From Streptomyces antnestii (lineage in GTDB: Bacteria; Actinomycetota; Actinomycetes; Streptomycetales; Streptomycetaceae), in assembly GCF_004005495.1 (NCBI RefSeq), contig NZ_RZYA01000007.1, forward strand, positions 310,001 to 374,000: a stretch of DNA of 64,000 nt, read 5' to 3'. How positions within the stretch are numbered: the stretch's first letter is position 1; each line of letters opens with the position of its first letter. Below the pieces are notes generated by a model. That model did no database searches. It saw only the letters and a list, made by a program, of their open reading frames with translations, and had not been told where the DNA came from. Positions 27,191 to 36,059 of the stretch are shown piece after piece. The translations under genes and the position numbers were made by a program.

Positions 27191-27646
27191 TTAGAAGAAG
27201 CCGCAGGTGGGCGCGCCCGCCGTCGGAGCGGCGGCCGGGTCGGCGCCGGTGGGGGCGTAGATCTCCAGGCGGATGCCGTCCGGGTCGGTGAAGAAGATGC
27301 CGCCGGATGCGGCGCTCTCGCCGTGCGGGACGACGCCCTGGTAGGTGAACTCGGCGCCGAGACCGCGCAGCACCTGCTCGGTGGCCTTGACCTCGTCGAT
27401 GCTCTCCACCTGGAACGACAGGTGGTGCAGACCGGGGCGGGCGGTGTCGAAGGTGCCCTCGCTCTGCTGCCACAGCGTGACCAGCAGCTGCGCGTCACGG
27501 CCGAGGAAGGCCCAGCGGCGCCCGTCGTCCTTGCCCTCCGCGAGGACCTCGAAGTCGAAGACTTCGCGGTAGAAGGCGAGCGAGCGGTCCAGGTCCGTGA
27601 CGTTCAGGCCGACGTGCCCGGTCTGCAGGGTCTTCGCCTTGCTCAT
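27191..27646 (-). CDS. VOC family dioxygenase-like protein
   Basis: 151-residue single glyoxalase/dioxygenase domain: GHVGLNVTDLDRSLAFYREVFDFEV start, LHHLSFQVESIDEV middle (metal-ligand-like His in the HH pair) and FFTDPDGIRLEIYAPTG end with the terminal Glu of the metal triad. It could be an extradiol-type dioxygenase or isomerase. First gene of a likely VOC - FMN oxidase - ferredoxin - reductase operon, and divergent from the CGNR regulator. Confidence 0.85.
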   Translation of the reverse strand: MSKAKTLQTGHVGLNVTDLDRSLAFYREVFDFEVLAEGKDDGRRWAFLGRDAQLLVTLWQQSEGTFDTARPGLHHLSFQVESIDEVKATEQVLRGLGAEFTYQGVVPHGESAASGGIFFTDPDGIRLEIYAPTGADPAAAPTAGAPTCGFF

Positions 27647-27804
27647 GGCTGATCACATGCCTTCGTCAGGGGTTGCGGGGCGAACCCCCGTAACCGTTAA
27701 AAGAGAGATTAAGGGTTAGAGAAGAGCGGGGTCAACCTCTGATCTTGTTTTGACCGGTTAACGTGGGTGGTCAGTGCACGCCGTCCCAGCAGAAAGGCCC
27801 GCCC

Positions 27805-28371
27805 GTGTCACGCGCTCCGGACGCCGACCCCCGGCCCCTGACGGCCGAACCCCTCGCCATCGACCTGCTCAACACCCGCTGGATCGACGGCACGACCCGC
27901 TACGACCTGCTGGACTCGCTCGACGGCCTCACCGTGTGGCTCAGCAGCGCCCCCGTCGTCGACGCGCTCGGCAGCGCCCTCGACGCCGACCAGGAGACGC
28001 TGGACCACCTGCTCCAGGCCCGGACCGCGCTCGACGCGGTCATCGGCAATCCGGCCCCTACGACACCGGCGGCCGACGCGCTCAACGCCGTCCTGGAACA
28101 CGGCCGGCTGCGCCGCACCCTCGGCCCCGACGGACCCCACAGCGCCATCGAGGTCGACGCCCCGTCCTGGCTCCCTGCCTGGTGCGCGGCCGAAAACTAT
28201 CTGCGGCTGCTCGCCGACCGCCCCGAACGGATCCGCCCCTGCGCCAACGACGCCTGCGTGCTGCACTTCTACGACGTGTCCAAGAACGGCACCCGCCGCT
28301 GGTGCTCCATGGCCGGCTGTGGCAACCGCGCCAAGGCCCAGCGGCACTACGCCCGGCACGGCGGCGCCTGA
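27805..28371 (+). CDS. CGNR zinc-finger regulator
   Basis: 188 residues. N-terminal helical ligand-binding/ABATE-like part (FAIDLLNTRW family block as LAIDLLNTRWIDG) and a C-terminal CGNR zinc finger: CANDACVLHFYDVSKNG, WCSMAGCGNRAKAQRHYAR, with four Cys. Such proteins are DNA-binding regulators of the neighbouring operon. The start is GTG 27805, seven bases after AGAAAGG; the GTG at 27763 lacks a ribosome site. Divergent from the VOC-oxidase-ferredoxin operon, which it probably controls. The 160-bp intergenic region should hold the operator. Confidence 0.85.
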   Translation: MSRAPDADPRPLTAEPLAIDLLNTRWIDGTTRYDLLDSLDGLTVWLSSAPVVDALGSALDADQETLDHLLQARTALDAVIGNPAPTTPAADALNAVLEHGRLRRTLGPDGPHSAIEVDAPSWLPAWCAAENYLRLLADRPERIRPCANDACVLHFYDVSKNGTRRWCSMAGCGNRAKAQRHYARHGGA

Positions 28372-28399
28372 CCGCACCACGACCGCAGCGGAGCCGGGG

Positions 28400-29092
28400 C
28401 TCGTCCAACAACGGGCCCCGGCCTACGGCACGGACTACCCCCTGATACTCGACCCCCGCCGCCCGCTCCAGGACAGCCCGCGCCGTGGCCGCGTCCTCGC
28501 CGTAGCCGACCGCGCTCACCACGTAGGCCTTCGCCGCCCACAGCCCGACCGGGTCCGGCACCGGGACGACGGCCGCGTCCGCCACTGCCGCGTCGCGCAG
28601 CAGTACGTCCTCCAGCTCTCGCGGCGAGATCCGGCGGTCGACGGACTTGAACATGTCGTCGGCCCGCGCCAGATAGGTGAGGCGGCCGTCCGCACCGCGC
28701 ACCGCGAGGTCACCGGTGCGGTAGCGGCCGTCGGCGAAGACCCGCGCCGTGCGCCGCTCGTCGCCGACGTATCGGCGCATCAGGCCGAGCGGCCACTGCG
28801 ACGACTCCAGCTCCAGGCAGATCTCGCGCGCTTCACCGTCCACGACGGCACGTCCGGTCCCGGGGTCGACCAGGGCCACCGCGTAGCCGGGCAGCGGGAA
28901 CCCCATGCTGCCGGGGACCGGGGTGCGGCCCGGCGGGTTGCCGATCTGGCCGGTCGTCTCGGTCTGCCCATAACCGTCGCGCAGGTCGATGCTCCAGGCG
29001 CGGGCGACCTGTTCGATCAGCGCCGGTTCCAGTGGCTCGTCGGCGGCGGTGGCCTCCCGCAGCGCGGGCGGAGCCCAGCGCAGGCGCAGCGC
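28400..29092 (-). pseudogene. Acyl-CoA synthetase (AMP-forming) internal fragment
   Basis: Minus-strand sequence includes adenylation motifs A3-like (LREATAADEPLEPALIEQ), A5 (DGYGQTETTG), A7 (GRYRTGDLA) and A8 (RADDMFKSVDRRISPRELE), i.e. a benzoate/acetyl-CoA ligase-type enzyme. The N-terminal P-loop (A3 core STGT) region is missing, cut at about 29092 where the integrase relic starts, and the C-terminus is truncated (after DEPRLRCG). Non-functional. Confidence 0.8.
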
Positions 29093-29996
29093 CCTGACAA
29101 CACCACCCGCTCGTACGCCTCGGAGTGGAAGACGTGGACGGCGTTCTGCGAACAGATGGGCGTCCCCTCCACCGCGGCCACCCGTGGCACGCTGCGGGCC
29201 TTCGTCGACTTCCTGTGGCATCGCGAGAAGCGCGCATACGCGCCACCATCGACCGCAAGCTCGCCGGCGTCTCGGTCACCCTGCGCACGCAATACGGCGT
29301 CGCCATCGATCCTGAAGCCACCAAGTCCGCACGGGAGTTGCTCAAGGATTACCGGCGTACAGCCAGGGAGAACAAGGAGCCCGAGCGCGGCCGCGGCAAA
29401 GCACCGGCCATGCGGCTCAAGGCCCTTCGCCTGATCGTGTCCAAGTGCGACGACGACATCTTCGGCATCCGTGACCAGGCCATGGTCCTGATCGGCTTCG
29501 CCATCGCCGCCCGCCGTGCGGAACTGGCTGGTCTGCTGCTGCGCAACATCCGTGAGGACCCCAAGGGGCTCCTGGTCGACGTCATGGTCTCCAAGGTGGA
29601 CCCGCGCACCGTGCCCATCCCCTACGGCGCCCACCCGGCGACCTGCCCGGTGCGGGCCTGGAAGCGGTGGCAGGAAGCAGCACAAGGCACCGACCCGGAC
29701 CTGCACGCCTTCCGCCGTATCCACCACACCGGCGCCGTCCAGCCGCAGGGTCTGACCCGCAGCGTGCCGGGGACGTCATCACCCCGGCATGCCTGCGAGC
29801 CGGTATCGAGGACCTGTTCACCGGCCACTCGGTGCGTTCGGGCATGGCCACCGAGGCCCGCCGGGCCGGCAAGGACCCAAAGGCCATCGCCCAGATCACC
29901 GGCCACAAGCCGAACTCCAGCGTGCTCCACGCCTACATGCAGATCGTCGACCAGTGGGACGAGAAGGACAACGCCCTGATCGGAATCGGCCTATGA
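29093..29996 (+). pseudogene. Tyrosine site-specific integrase, two frameshifts
   Basis: Three frames together give one recombinase: an N-terminal SAM-like core-binding domain (TTRSYASEWKTWTAFCEQMG, ending near 29240), a middle (IDRKLAGVSVTLRTQYGV... RDQAMVLIGFAIAARRAELAGL, with the catalytic Arg) and an end (HSVRSGMATEARRAGKDPKAI, TGHKPNSSVLHAYMQ with the HxxR, H and Tyr region). Shifts lie near 29240 and 29755. Probably the remnant of an integrated element; it abuts the truncated ligase. Confidence 0.85.
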
Positions 29997-30347
29997 CTCC
30001 TTCCGCGTGGAGGTGAGAGATGGCCACGGCCATGCCTCGCATCCGCGGCACGACACCTGCCGTGCGGGTGGCAACTGCCGACGTAACCCTTGCTCAGGGA
30101 ACTGATCGGTTGGCTGGAAGGCACCCACTGTCAAGGCCCTTTGGGGCGTGTGCGAGCGGTGCATCAAGTCCCTGGAACCAGAGCCGCCTGGGCCACGTCC
30201 TCCAGACAACGTCACGAGCCCCGATGGGCGAAACCCTCCGGGCGCCGCAGATCCGGCACGGGGCACGCGATCTGAGCAGCATGCTGATCCTCAGGAAATG
30301 AGAGTTGTTCCGTAATCGAGCAACTGAACAGAAACGGGGGCACGCTC
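29997..30347. other. 351-bp spacer, nothing recognised
   Basis: Between the integrase relic and the DUF6801-like gene. No coding frame has family resemblance and no hairpin of note was seen. May hold the promoter of the downstream gene and left-over element sequence. Confidence 0.4.
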
Positions 30348-31703
30348 ATGAATACCAGGTGCGGCACGCCAAGGATGAAGATCATCCTTGGGGCCGCGAC
30401 GGCTCTGGCAGCGGCAAGCGGGCTGAGCGTCATCGGAGCCGGAACGGCTGCCGCGCAACCGCTGACGCGTACATTCGGCTACACGTGCTCGTCCTCCATG
30501 ATCGGCGATCAGCCCATCACAGTGAAGATCGACTCGGACGTCCCGAAATCGGTTGCGGTCGGCGAATCCAGCAAGACCATCGCCGTCGACGCGGTAGCGA
30601 CGGTGGGCGCGAGTTTCACCCAGTGGCTCTCCAGGGCCGGCATGACAACCCTTGAGGGCACGGTGGAGGCGCAGGCCCATGTGGCCGCGCCACAGCATGA
30701 CTTCGGCATGACGGTCCCCTTCCACATGGCCAAGACCAGCGTCCCGGCGTCCGGTCCCTTCAAAGTCCCGGCAACCGCCAGCGTGGCCACGCCCACCTTC
30801 AAGCATCCGGGCAGAGGGACGGTCACCGCCGGCAACCTCACCCTCCACCTCCTCGCGAAGAACGCGAACGGCAGCCAGTGGCTTTCGGCCGACGCGCCGT
30901 GCACCCTGAACGCCGGCCAGAGCAATGTGGTGACGTCCTTCGACATCACGACGCCGGTTGCGTCGGCCTCCCCCACTCCGAGGCCGACGACAGCCGCTCC
31001 GAGCCCGGCGACCGGATCGGCGGCCTCTCCCCCTCCGAGGCCGACGACCCGATCGACGGTCGCTGGCGTGCCGAAACCGGCGACGTCGCAGGGCACCGGG
31101 CCCACAACGGGCAGCGCGACCGCGACCGGCCATCCGAGTGCTCACGCTCCCAGCACCGCACCTCGTACGGACTCCACCCGTCCGACACCGCGGTCGACCA
31201 CACCCGCGATCGTCGTCAAGTCCTCGGCCGGTGGCCAGGACACCAAGGACCTCATCCTGCTGGCCGTGGGCGTGCTCGTCGCATGCGCCGCCGCCTTCGT
31301 TCTGGGCAGGCGAGTGAAAAACCAGCGCCTCAGCGGTGACGACGGAGCGGATCAGCAGCACATCGACCCGAAGCAGGGCTTGCTCATCGAAGGTGTCAAG
31401 GACCCCATGCTTGACGTCGTTCGCCACAGCGAGGACGTGAATGCTGCTGACCCCCGGCATCGAGGCCACGGCACAGGGGTGACATCGCGCAGTAGCACGG
31501 GCAGGAGGCTCACGGACGGCCAGAACCTTCTGCTGCGGCAGCGTCACGTACTGCACCGGGTACGACATCAGAAGAGCGTCGGTGCGCGGACTTGCGGTGG
31601 CGCCGCCGATCCGAACAGCCAACCTCTGAGCTTGCCGCAAGGTGAAGACGTCCATGTCGTGATCGAGGAGCAGCCCAGCACCGGCTACGTTCGCCAGGGG
31701 TAG
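30348..31703 (+). CDS. Secreted/membrane-anchored DUF6801-like protein, tail of doubtful reality
   Basis: 451 residues. A signal peptide (about 10-36, KIILGAATALAAASGLSVIGAG-type core ending AAAQP) is followed by a beta-rich extracellular domain (about 38-200; FGYTCSSSMIGDQPITVKI) resembling DUF6801, a Pro/Thr/Ser linker (200-300), a membrane helix (LILLAVGVLVACAAAFVLG) and a charged tail. The tail after about residue 330 has poor protein character and overlaps a plausible antisense frame, so the native gene may have ended earlier. Function unknown. Confidence 0.6.
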   Translation: MNTRCGTPRMKIILGAATALAAASGLSVIGAGTAAAQPLTRTFGYTCSSSMIGDQPITVKIDSDVPKSVAVGESSKTIAVDAVATVGASFTQWLSRAGMTTLEGTVEAQAHVAAPQHDFGMTVPFHMAKTSVPASGPFKVPATASVATPTFKHPGRGTVTAGNLTLHLLAKNANGSQWLSADAPCTLNAGQSNVVTSFDITTPVASASPTPRPTTAAPSPATGSAASPPPRPTTRSTVAGVPKPATSQGTGPTTGSATATGHPSAHAPSTAPRTDSTRPTPRSTTPAIVVKSSAGGQDTKDLILLAVGVLVACAAAFVLGRRVKNQRLSGDDGADQQHIDPKQGLLIEGVKDPMLDVVRHSEDVNAADPRHRGHGTGVTSRSSTGRRLTDGQNLLLRQRHVLHRVRHQKSVGARTCGGAADPNSQPLSLPQGEDVHVVIEEQPSTGYVRQG

Positions 31704-31950
31704 TGACAACCGGAAGCGTGCGCTCAGCCTGGACGGCTCGAGCGCTCCTGGAGCCGAGCGTGGCGGAAGCTGAGCACCCCGCAGACTGCCCCGTCAGTCC
31801 GTGCATGATGCCGAACGCGAGCCTGGGAAAGGCCTGTTCGCCGAGATCGAACTCGTGATGTCCTTCACCTTGCACTCGCAGCAAGTTGACATCGCCCACC
31901 GGCGCCGGCGCCATTCATTTCCGAATCTCACAGTCGACAGGGAGCAGCCA

Positions 31951-32268
31951 TTGGCGACGATCGGGTTGGCCGCGGCCATCGAGGAACTGCGGCAAGAGCT
32001 CTACCAGGCCCAGGCCCAGGGCGCCCAGCAGCAGTTCGCCTTTCAGATCGAGGAAGCCGAGCTGGAGTTGCTGCTGGAACTACGCAATGACGGCAAGGGC
32101 GAAGGGAAGCTGCAGTTCGGGGTGGCGACCGTAGGCGGTGGCGGATCGCACTCCTCGGTCCGCGGGCACAAGTTGACACTGAAGCTACAGGTCAAGGACC
32201 GGGCCGCGGGCGGAGCCAGCCCTGAGATCAGTCGCCGGCAGCCCGGCTCCTGGGATGACGAGGGCTGA
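31951..32268 (+). CDS. Trypco2-like small protein (trypsin-co-occurring domain)
   Basis: About 105 residues, starting at TTG 31951 after GGAGC (7 nt). IGLAAAIEELRQELYQAQAQ, EAELELLLELRNDGKGEGKL and HKLTLKLQVKD match in order the trypco2 pattern: helix, strand, then beta-hairpin. In actinobacteria such small proteins are encoded beside trypsin-like protease/NTPase genes in predicted NTP-dependent conflict systems and may be a protease target or adaptor. It overlaps the protease-NACHT gene by 14 bp. The longer ATG at 31801 adds a non-conserved head. Seen: motifs and overlap. Inferred: role. Confidence 0.75.
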   Translation: MATIGLAAAIEELRQELYQAQAQGAQQQFAFQIEEAELELLLELRNDGKGEGKLQFGVATVGGGGSHSSVRGHKLTLKLQVKDRAAGGASPEISRRQPGSWDDEG

Positions 32269-35200
32269 GTTGGACCGTCGAAGACTGGCCCTTGTCCGTT
32301 GTGGTGACGTCGATGGCTTCCGCCGCCTCGGGACCGGCTATCTGATTGGGCATCGCCTGGTACTGACGGCCCGGCACGTCGTCGAGGAGAGCAAAGGCAC
32401 TTCGTGGGCCCGGATCAAGGTGCGTGTGGGGCACCCCCGGGACGCCGCCGTGCACCGCCGCACGGCATCGGTGTGCTGGACCGGCCCGGGAGAGCTCGAT
32501 GTCGCTCTACTGCTGTTGGACCACGAGATCGAAGTGCCCGGGACGGTGCACTGGGGCCGTCCTGTCGGCAACACCCCGCTGCCCTATCAAGGTCTCGGGT
32601 ACCCCTCGGCGTCCTTCAAGGACAAGCAGAACAAGGTGGAGCACCTGAGAGGGAAGTTGCCTCCTCAGGCCGGCGGTGTCGGCACCCAGGATCTGTACGT
32701 CCTGGACCAGGAGTCCGCACCGGACATGCGTACAGACGGCGAGCGGGCGTGGTCCGGGGCTTCCGGCACCGCGGTCTTCTGCCAAGACCACCTCGTTGGC
32801 GTCGTCATCAACGATGACGAGGTGTTCGCGAACCGCCGCCTGCATGCCTGCCCGGCCCGCACCTTCACCTACGACCGCGCGTTCGCCGAACTTCTGCAAC
32901 GTTACGGCGATGGCCGCCCTGAGCTGGTCGACGTCGACGTCCCCACCCCGCCCAGCACCCCAGGAAGCAGCCACACCTTAAGCCGCCACGCGGCCGCGCT
33001 GGCCGAGAACCTCCATACCCTCACGCAAAGGGTCCTCATCGACCTGGGGCAGGACCAGGTTCAGCAGCGATTACTGAGCGGGCATCTGCTGCCCGTGCAT
33101 TGTCGAGCGGCACCTGAGGATTTGACCGGTCGGAGGAAGGCTGCCCGGGATACCTCGGCGGCACTGGCGGGCGCTTCCCCCCTCGACCTGACAAGTCCGC
33201 TGGGCAGCATCGCGGCTGTCTACCTGAAGGAAAAGCGCAGCAAACTGCTGGTGCTGGGCCGGGCCGGTTCGGGAAAGTCCGTCCTGGTCCGGCGCTTCGC
33301 GCAGGCCCGGCTGGAGGATGATGACTGGACCGGCAAGGGACCAGTGCCGGTGATCTTCAGTCTGGGATCATGGGACCCCATCACCAGGTCGCTGCGGGGC
33401 TGGCTGATCGACCGCTTGGAGCGGGATCACCCCTTTCTGGCCAGGCGAATCCCCGACAGCGGGACATGGGCCACTGAGCTGATCGTCAATGGCCACGTGC
33501 TGGCGATCCTGGACGGGTTCGACGAGATGGCAGAGGGCCTTCACAAACCCGCGCTGCGGCAGCTCCGGGCCTTGAACCTGCCGTTGCTGCTGACCAGCCG
33601 CCGCGAAGCGCTCGAAGACGTCAAGCCCAGCGAAGGACTCTTTCCGGGGATCGAACTGACGGACCTCACCCTCGATGACTGCTCCACCCGCCTCAACTCC
33701 TCGACCGAATGGACAGACTTCCTGAACCGGGTGCGCAGCCACTCCGGCGACGCGGCCGACGCCCTGCTCGCCACCGTACTGACCACTCCCCTGATGCTCA
33801 CCATGGCCGAGGCCTTTCAGGAGTCCGGCGGCACGCCTGAGTCCGTGCTGCAAATCGCCAAGTCCGGCTCCCAGGGCGCGCTGGAGAAGTACCTCCTGAA
33901 CGCCTTCGTCCCCACGACGTACGAGAGCACCCTCAACGCCGACGTCCCGAAACGCCGACAGTGGAGCGCAGAGCGTGCAGGACACTGGCTCGGCTACCTC
34001 GCCACGCACCTGAAGAAGCAGAAGACGGGCGCACAGGACATCGAGTGGTGGCAGCTGGGCACGACCATGAGCCTGCCCGCGCGCATGGTCGTCTCAGGGG
34101 CCCTGTGCGGTCTCGTGTCGGCAACGGCGGTCGCACTCGTCAGCTCCGTCATCTCTAGCGACCCCCCGGCTGTGCTCCTGACCTTGTTCCTGAACGTGCT
34201 GGGAATCGGGCTGGCCTTCGGACTCATTCACGGATTCGCGTCGAAATCCGAGGCCAGCCGCGTGTTCAAGCCGTCCCGAATGGAGATCGGAATAGACCGC
34301 GGATCGTGGAAGGAGAGGTCGAGCAGAGGGCGGGAGAGCCTCCTCCCCAGAGTCGGTGGCGGGCTGGCCGGCGGACTGGTCTTCGGGATCATCTTCGGTG
34401 GCGGAGCCGCGGTCTATGCGATGCTCCTGTCCTACCCCTGGCTCTCGGTCGCCCTGTTCTTCGGGAACTGGCTCGTGGCCGGGGGCCTGCTCGGACTGGG
34501 GGCCGGGATCGTCCTTGCGCTGGTGGCCTGGCTCGAGACGGACGCCAAGCCGGAGAAAACAGTCAGCGCCACGGATCTATTGCGCAAGAACCGCACCATC
34601 GTGCTCGTCCGGGGGTCCGCGGTGGGGCTGGTCCTCGGGCTCGGATACGGAACCGCTGGCACGTATTTCAACGGCTTCGCCCTCGGCCTCCAGCTCGGGG
34701 TCGGAGGCGGACTCGCGGTCGCGGTGGGGGTCGGCACGCTGAGTGCGTGGGGCCGGTGGGTGGTCCTGGTCCGCTTCTGGCTGCCCCTGTCAGGACGCCT
34801 CCCCTGGAGGGTGAACGCCTTCCTGGACGACGCCCGCGCTCGAGGCGTACTGCGCCAGGCCGGCGCGGTCTATCAGTTCCGCCATGCACAACTGCGGGAC
34901 CACCTCGCCGAGCCCCACCCGCAACACGAACCGCCGACGGAAGGCAGGAGCCCACGAGGTGGGAAAGCTATGAGCGATGACGTCCTGTCGATCATTCCGA
35001 GTGATCCGCAGTGGCAGCCGGATCGCGATGCGGTTGATCGCGTCGTCGCGCTCGTCGAGGACCTGACTCCCGGAGTTGCCGACGGCGTGGACGTGGAGAT
35101 CGACGTGACGTGGCACGACGTGGTGACCGCCGTCGGCTGTGGGGAGAACCTGGAGAGGATCGGTTGCCCCTTGTGTCAGACGGCCATCGACACGGAGTGG

Positions 35201-35437
35201 TGGGGCGACCTCGTTGAGGCTCACTGCGACGACGGGTTCACCACGCTCGCGGTCGAGGTCCCTTGCTGTGGAGGATCAACCACTCTGGACGTGCTGGATT
35301 ACGACTGGCCCTGTGGTTTCGCCCGTTTCGAGATCGCCATCTGGAACCCCGAACGCCTCTGGTTCAGCGAGGACGAGCTGACGGCGCTGGCGGACCGACT
35401 GGGCCATCCGGTGAAGCAGATCCGGGCCCACATCTGA
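32255..35437 (+). CDS. Trypsin-like protease / NACHT NTPase / membrane protein with C-terminal fused module
   Basis: 1060 residues. Residues 20-190: serine protease with catalytic triad His41 (LTARHV), Asp82 (ELDVALL) and Ser170 (WSGASGTAV). Residues 330-470: NACHT/STAND ATPase, Walker A GRAGSGKS (335-342), Walker B LAILDGFDE (416-424), LLLTSRREAL sensor. Residues about 610-845: roughly seven hydrophobic, Gly-rich helices. Residues 850-885: FLDDARARGVLRQAG... QFRHAQLRDHLA, the usual end of such proteins. Then in frame: a 155-residue module (906-1060). Inferred: an NTP-dependent sensor that activates a protease or membrane effector, paired with the upstream trypco2 protein. Confidence 0.85.
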   Translation: MTRAELDRRRLALVRCGDVDGFRRLGTGYLIGHRLVLTARHVVEESKGTSWARIKVRVGHPRDAAVHRRTASVCWTGPGELDVALLLLDHEIEVPGTVHWGRPVGNTPLPYQGLGYPSASFKDKQNKVEHLRGKLPPQAGGVGTQDLYVLDQESAPDMRTDGERAWSGASGTAVFCQDHLVGVVINDDEVFANRRLHACPARTFTYDRAFAELLQRYGDGRPELVDVDVPTPPSTPGSSHTLSRHAAALAENLHTLTQRVLIDLGQDQVQQRLLSGHLLPVHCRAAPEDLTGRRKAARDTSAALAGASPLDLTSPLGSIAAVYLKEKRSKLLVLGRAGSGKSVLVRRFAQARLEDDDWTGKGPVPVIFSLGSWDPITRSLRGWLIDRLERDHPFLARRIPDSGTWATELIVNGHVLAILDGFDEMAEGLHKPALRQLRALNLPLLLTSRREALEDVKPSEGLFPGIELTDLTLDDCSTRLNSSTEWTDFLNRVRSHSGDAADALLATVLTTPLMLTMAEAFQESGGTPESVLQIAKSGSQGALEKYLLNAFVPTTYESTLNADVPKRRQWSAERAGHWLGYLATHLKKQKTGAQDIEWWQLGTTMSLPARMVVSGALCGLVSATAVALVSSVISSDPPAVLLTLFLNVLGIGLAFGLIHGFASKSEASRVFKPSRMEIGIDRGSWKERSSRGRESLLPRVGGGLAGGLVFGIIFGGGAAVYAMLLSYPWLSVALFFGNWLVAGGLLGLGAGIVLALVAWLETDAKPEKTVSATDLLRKNRTIVLVRGSAVGLVLGLGYGTAGTYFNGFALGLQLGVGGGLAVAVGVGTLSAWGRWVVLVRFWLPLSGRLPWRVNAFLDDARARGVLRQAGAVYQFRHAQLRDHLAEPHPQHEPPTEGRSPRGGKAMSDDVLSIIPSDPQWQPDRDAVDRVVALVEDLTPGVADGVDVEIDVTWHDVVTAVGCGENLERIGCPLCQTAIDTEWWGDLVEAHCDDGFTTLAVEVPCCGGSTTLDVLDYDWPCGFARFEIAIWNPERLWFSEDELTALADRLGHPVKQIRAHI
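34970..35437 (+). CDS. Cys-containing 155-residue module, possibly a separate gene
   Basis: Lies at the end of the protease-NTPase frame with no intervening stop. It starts with its own ATG (34970) behind GAGGTGGG, and reads MSDDVLSIIPSDPQWQPD... ERIGCPLCQ... VEVPCCGGS: two Cys pairs that could bind zinc. It also has the look of a stand-alone Streptomyces hypothetical protein. It may be translated both ways. Which is used cannot be decided from sequence alone. Confidence 0.5.
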   Translation: MSDDVLSIIPSDPQWQPDRDAVDRVVALVEDLTPGVADGVDVEIDVTWHDVVTAVGCGENLERIGCPLCQTAIDTEWWGDLVEAHCDDGFTTLAVEVPCCGGSTTLDVLDYDWPCGFARFEIAIWNPERLWFSEDELTALADRLGHPVKQIRAHI

Positions 35438-36058
35438 ACTTCCGCAGCTCAGCCGAGTGCCTGTTGCTCGGCACGTGCTCGGGTGGAACCGAGCGGTCCC
35501 GCCGCTGAGCAACAGACGCTCCTGAGACTCGCCAACAAAGCCAGCTGGGCGAGGCGGGTCTGATGGATGCCGTCTGCGACACCTTGTCCTGGGATGACGA
35601 ATCAGGCCATGGGGATCAACCTGCAGTTGCACGACAGCCGTCCAAACTGGCCCGGCCGACGCTCGAAGCGCAAGCCGACTTCTGATCCGCCAGTCCCCCG
35701 AGCACGGCGAAGCGCTGGCTCAGCTGATCGCCAGGCTCCCCGCAAACACGTCTGGAAAACTCTGGGCGGTCGACCCGTACAACAACACCGTCCTCAACGA
35801 GCAAGAGGCCGAGGCCGCACACCGCGAGATCCCGGATCTCCTGGACCGCTGCACAGGCGACTCCCGAACCAAGGCAGTCCGCGGACTCGCCGTCTACTCG
35901 CACGACTGCGCCGCCACTCCCATGACGGGGCAATCCGGGACAGCGCAACGTATGCGATGTTCGCCTTGGAGTGGCCGGACATTCGTAAGGTCCTGGAAGC
36001 GTCCCTGCACTTCTGAGGCGGGTGCAGTTTGAAGGGAAGTGGGTTGAGTAGGCCGCTG
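35438..36058. other. Spacer with a decayed hypothetical gene
   Basis: About 620 bp after the protease-NTPase gene. The only coding-like content is the broken MGINLQLHD gene (see 35609). The rest carries no recognisable gene, repeat or RNA. Confidence 0.5.
35609..35935 (+). pseudogene. Decayed hypothetical gene (MGINLQLHD family)
   Basis: ATG 35609 opens MGINLQLHDSRP, then the reading moves to another frame: LIRQSPEHGEALAQLIARLP, GKLWAVDPYNNTVLNEQEAEA, EIPDLLDRCTGDSRTKAVRGLA. This resembles Streptomyces hypotheticals with a MGINLQLHD start and a DPYxNxxLxxxExxxxxxEI middle. A frameshift near 35660 and loss of part of the middle break it. Function unknown. Confidence 0.45.
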
Positions 36059-36059
36059 T

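Noticed and set aside
31801..31950. ATG 31801 as start of the trypco2 protein
   Set aside because: The additional 50 residues are non-conserved; TTG 31951 follows a ribosome site and begins the conserved domain.
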